From Planctomycetota bacterium (lineage in GTDB: Bacteria; Planctomycetota; Planctomycetia; Pirellulales; Thermoguttaceae): a stretch of DNA of 6,485 nucleotides. This document shows, piece after piece, positions 5,931-6,485 of this stretch. The position numbers and the translations under genes are program-made. Location: assembly GCA_023397045.1 (NCBI GenBank), contig JAEWUR010000469.1, forward strand, positions 1 through 6,485, in the 5' to 3' direction. The stretch's first letter is position 1, and each line of letters starts with the position of its first letter. The notes under the pieces are model-generated. The model made no database searches. It worked only from the letters and a program-made list of their open reading frames with translations, and was not told where the DNA came from.

Positions 5931-6485
5931 TCAGCTCACCTCCTCCCATCGTGTGTCCTGCATCGCTCCCCAAGTCTTTTTTCCACAAAAATGCCAAATG
6001 TACGAATCCATCTTCGGCGTCCAGCGATCCCACAATCTTTCGCCGCAACGGTTGAAATCGGGCGGCAGCAGATGCAACGATGTCCCGGACCATTTGATTC
6101 CGAGCCCCATGCAACCTTGGTCATAGACCTCCCAGGACCGCTCGGGCGAAATGCCATGAAGGCAACGAGCTGCTTCAAAGGCTGGCTGATGAAGATGGGG
6201 TTTGAACACCAAAACGCCGGAATTGATGTACTCGGTGGCATAATCCATCGACACGCCAATGAGCCGACAAATCGGATCCATTTTGGGCTCAATGTGGAAC
6301 AAGAGATTGTGACCCTCCTGCTCCGAAGCCACGGCACCAATGTGGTCTTCGGGCACCAAGTCGAATAGGCTCGGGCAATCCGCTCGAACAACTACGTCGC
6401 GGTCTAAATAGACGACACGTTCATAGGTGGCCGCGTGTCGATCGAGATGAAGTTTCTCCAGCATGGCATCTTGCCAACCGAAAAT
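5931..6485 (-). CDS. Family 8-like glycosyltransferase, 5' end off the window
   Basis: This is the C-terminal 184 residues of a retaining, GT-A-fold glycosyltransferase, which would transfer a sugar from a nucleotide donor. The frame runs open to the right edge: seven codons (IFGWQDA) precede the first internal ATG at 6464, and the match to the family continues across it, so 6464 is not the start. Counting from that Met, YLDRDVVV (19-26) carries the DxD metal site, YINSGVLVFKP (79-89) is the conserved N-x-GV strand, DQ is at 115-116, and WHFCGKKTW (157-165) resembles the terminal H-x-x-G-x-K nucleotide-binding motif. There is no membrane segment in the visible part, so it is probably cytoplasmic. 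The acceptor is unknown. It is probably co-transcribed with the radical SAM gene that begins one base after its TGA. Confidence 0.85.
   Translation of the reverse strand: MFGWQDAMLEKLHLDRHAATYERVVYLDRDVVVRADCPSLFDLVPEDHIGAVASEQEGHNLLFHIEPKMDPICRLIGVSMDYATEYINSGVLVFKPHLHQPAFEAARCLHGISPERSWEVYDQGCMGLGIKWSGTSLHLLPPDFNRCGERLWDRWTPKMDSYIWHFCGKKTWGAMQDTRWEEVS
5939..5944 (-). promoter_or_regulatory. Ribosome binding site for the radical SAM gene, inside the glycosyltransferase 3' end
   Basis: AGGAGG, part of GGGAGGAGGTGAG, stands 9 nt before ATG 5929 on the minus strand and lies within the last codons of the glycosyltransferase. It is the best Shine-Dalgarno in the window and it decides the start: it serves ATG 5929, not TTG 5899, which is about 40 nt away. 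The layout suggests translational coupling. Confidence 0.75.

Noticed and set aside
5991..6368. A 125-codon plus-strand ORF
   Set aside because: It is antisense to the glycosyltransferase, which has DxD, NxGV and HxxG motifs in order.
1..6485. CRISPR array, tRNA, rRNA or insertion sequence
   Set aside because: No short regularly spaced repeats with unique spacers, no cloverleaf-like segments, and no transposase motifs or terminal inverted repeats were seen. The repeats present are coding.

Overview
The window looks like a planctomycete chromosome, most likely from the Pirellulales. Three things point there. The DUF3467 protein at 3635-4000 has the form typical of that phylum. The large surface protein on the left carries an LEPLExRxLL-type N-terminal motif and dockerin-like calcium repeats in the style planctomycetes use. 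Base composition is moderate, with coding sequence on both strands and sizeable gaps. This placement rests on recognising protein families, not on a search.

Left half (1-3241, minus strand): one long gene, cut off by the left edge, fills 1-3092. Translating the minus strand from an ATG at 3092 gives 1,030 codons with no stop. The product is a secreted or surface protein: a basic N-terminus with an LEPLECRNLL motif, four autotransporter-associated beta-strand (PATR) repeats, a pair of dockerin-like EF-hand loops, then two copies of a ~190-residue beta-rich module, the second incomplete. A good ribosome binding site and a TTGACA-N17-TATCTT promoter lie upstream.

Middle (3242-4066): a gap of about 400 bases holds small inverted repeats, a possible 35-codon upstream ORF, and a terminator-like hairpin just before the small plus-strand DUF3467 gene (3635-4000). 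That gene ends in a very strong intrinsic terminator at 4030-4066.

Right half (3997-6485, minus strand): three co-oriented genes read leftwards. A family-8-like glycosyltransferase (5931-6485, 5' end off the window) is separated by one base from the SD-backed start of a radical SAM/SPASM-like enzyme. That enzyme's frame carries a TGA at codon 8, so it is a nonsense mutant, a restarted gene, or a recoded one. After an 80-base gap comes a 367-residue protein built of four tryptophan-rich ~75-residue repeats, of unknown function. Its last ~25 codons run through the DUF3467 terminator and its stop overlaps the DUF3467 stop by 4 bp. The glycosyltransferase and radical SAM gene look translationally coupled and may belong to a surface-glycan or modification cluster continuing to the right; this is inference from two genes. 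No RNA genes, CRISPR arrays or insertion sequences were seen.
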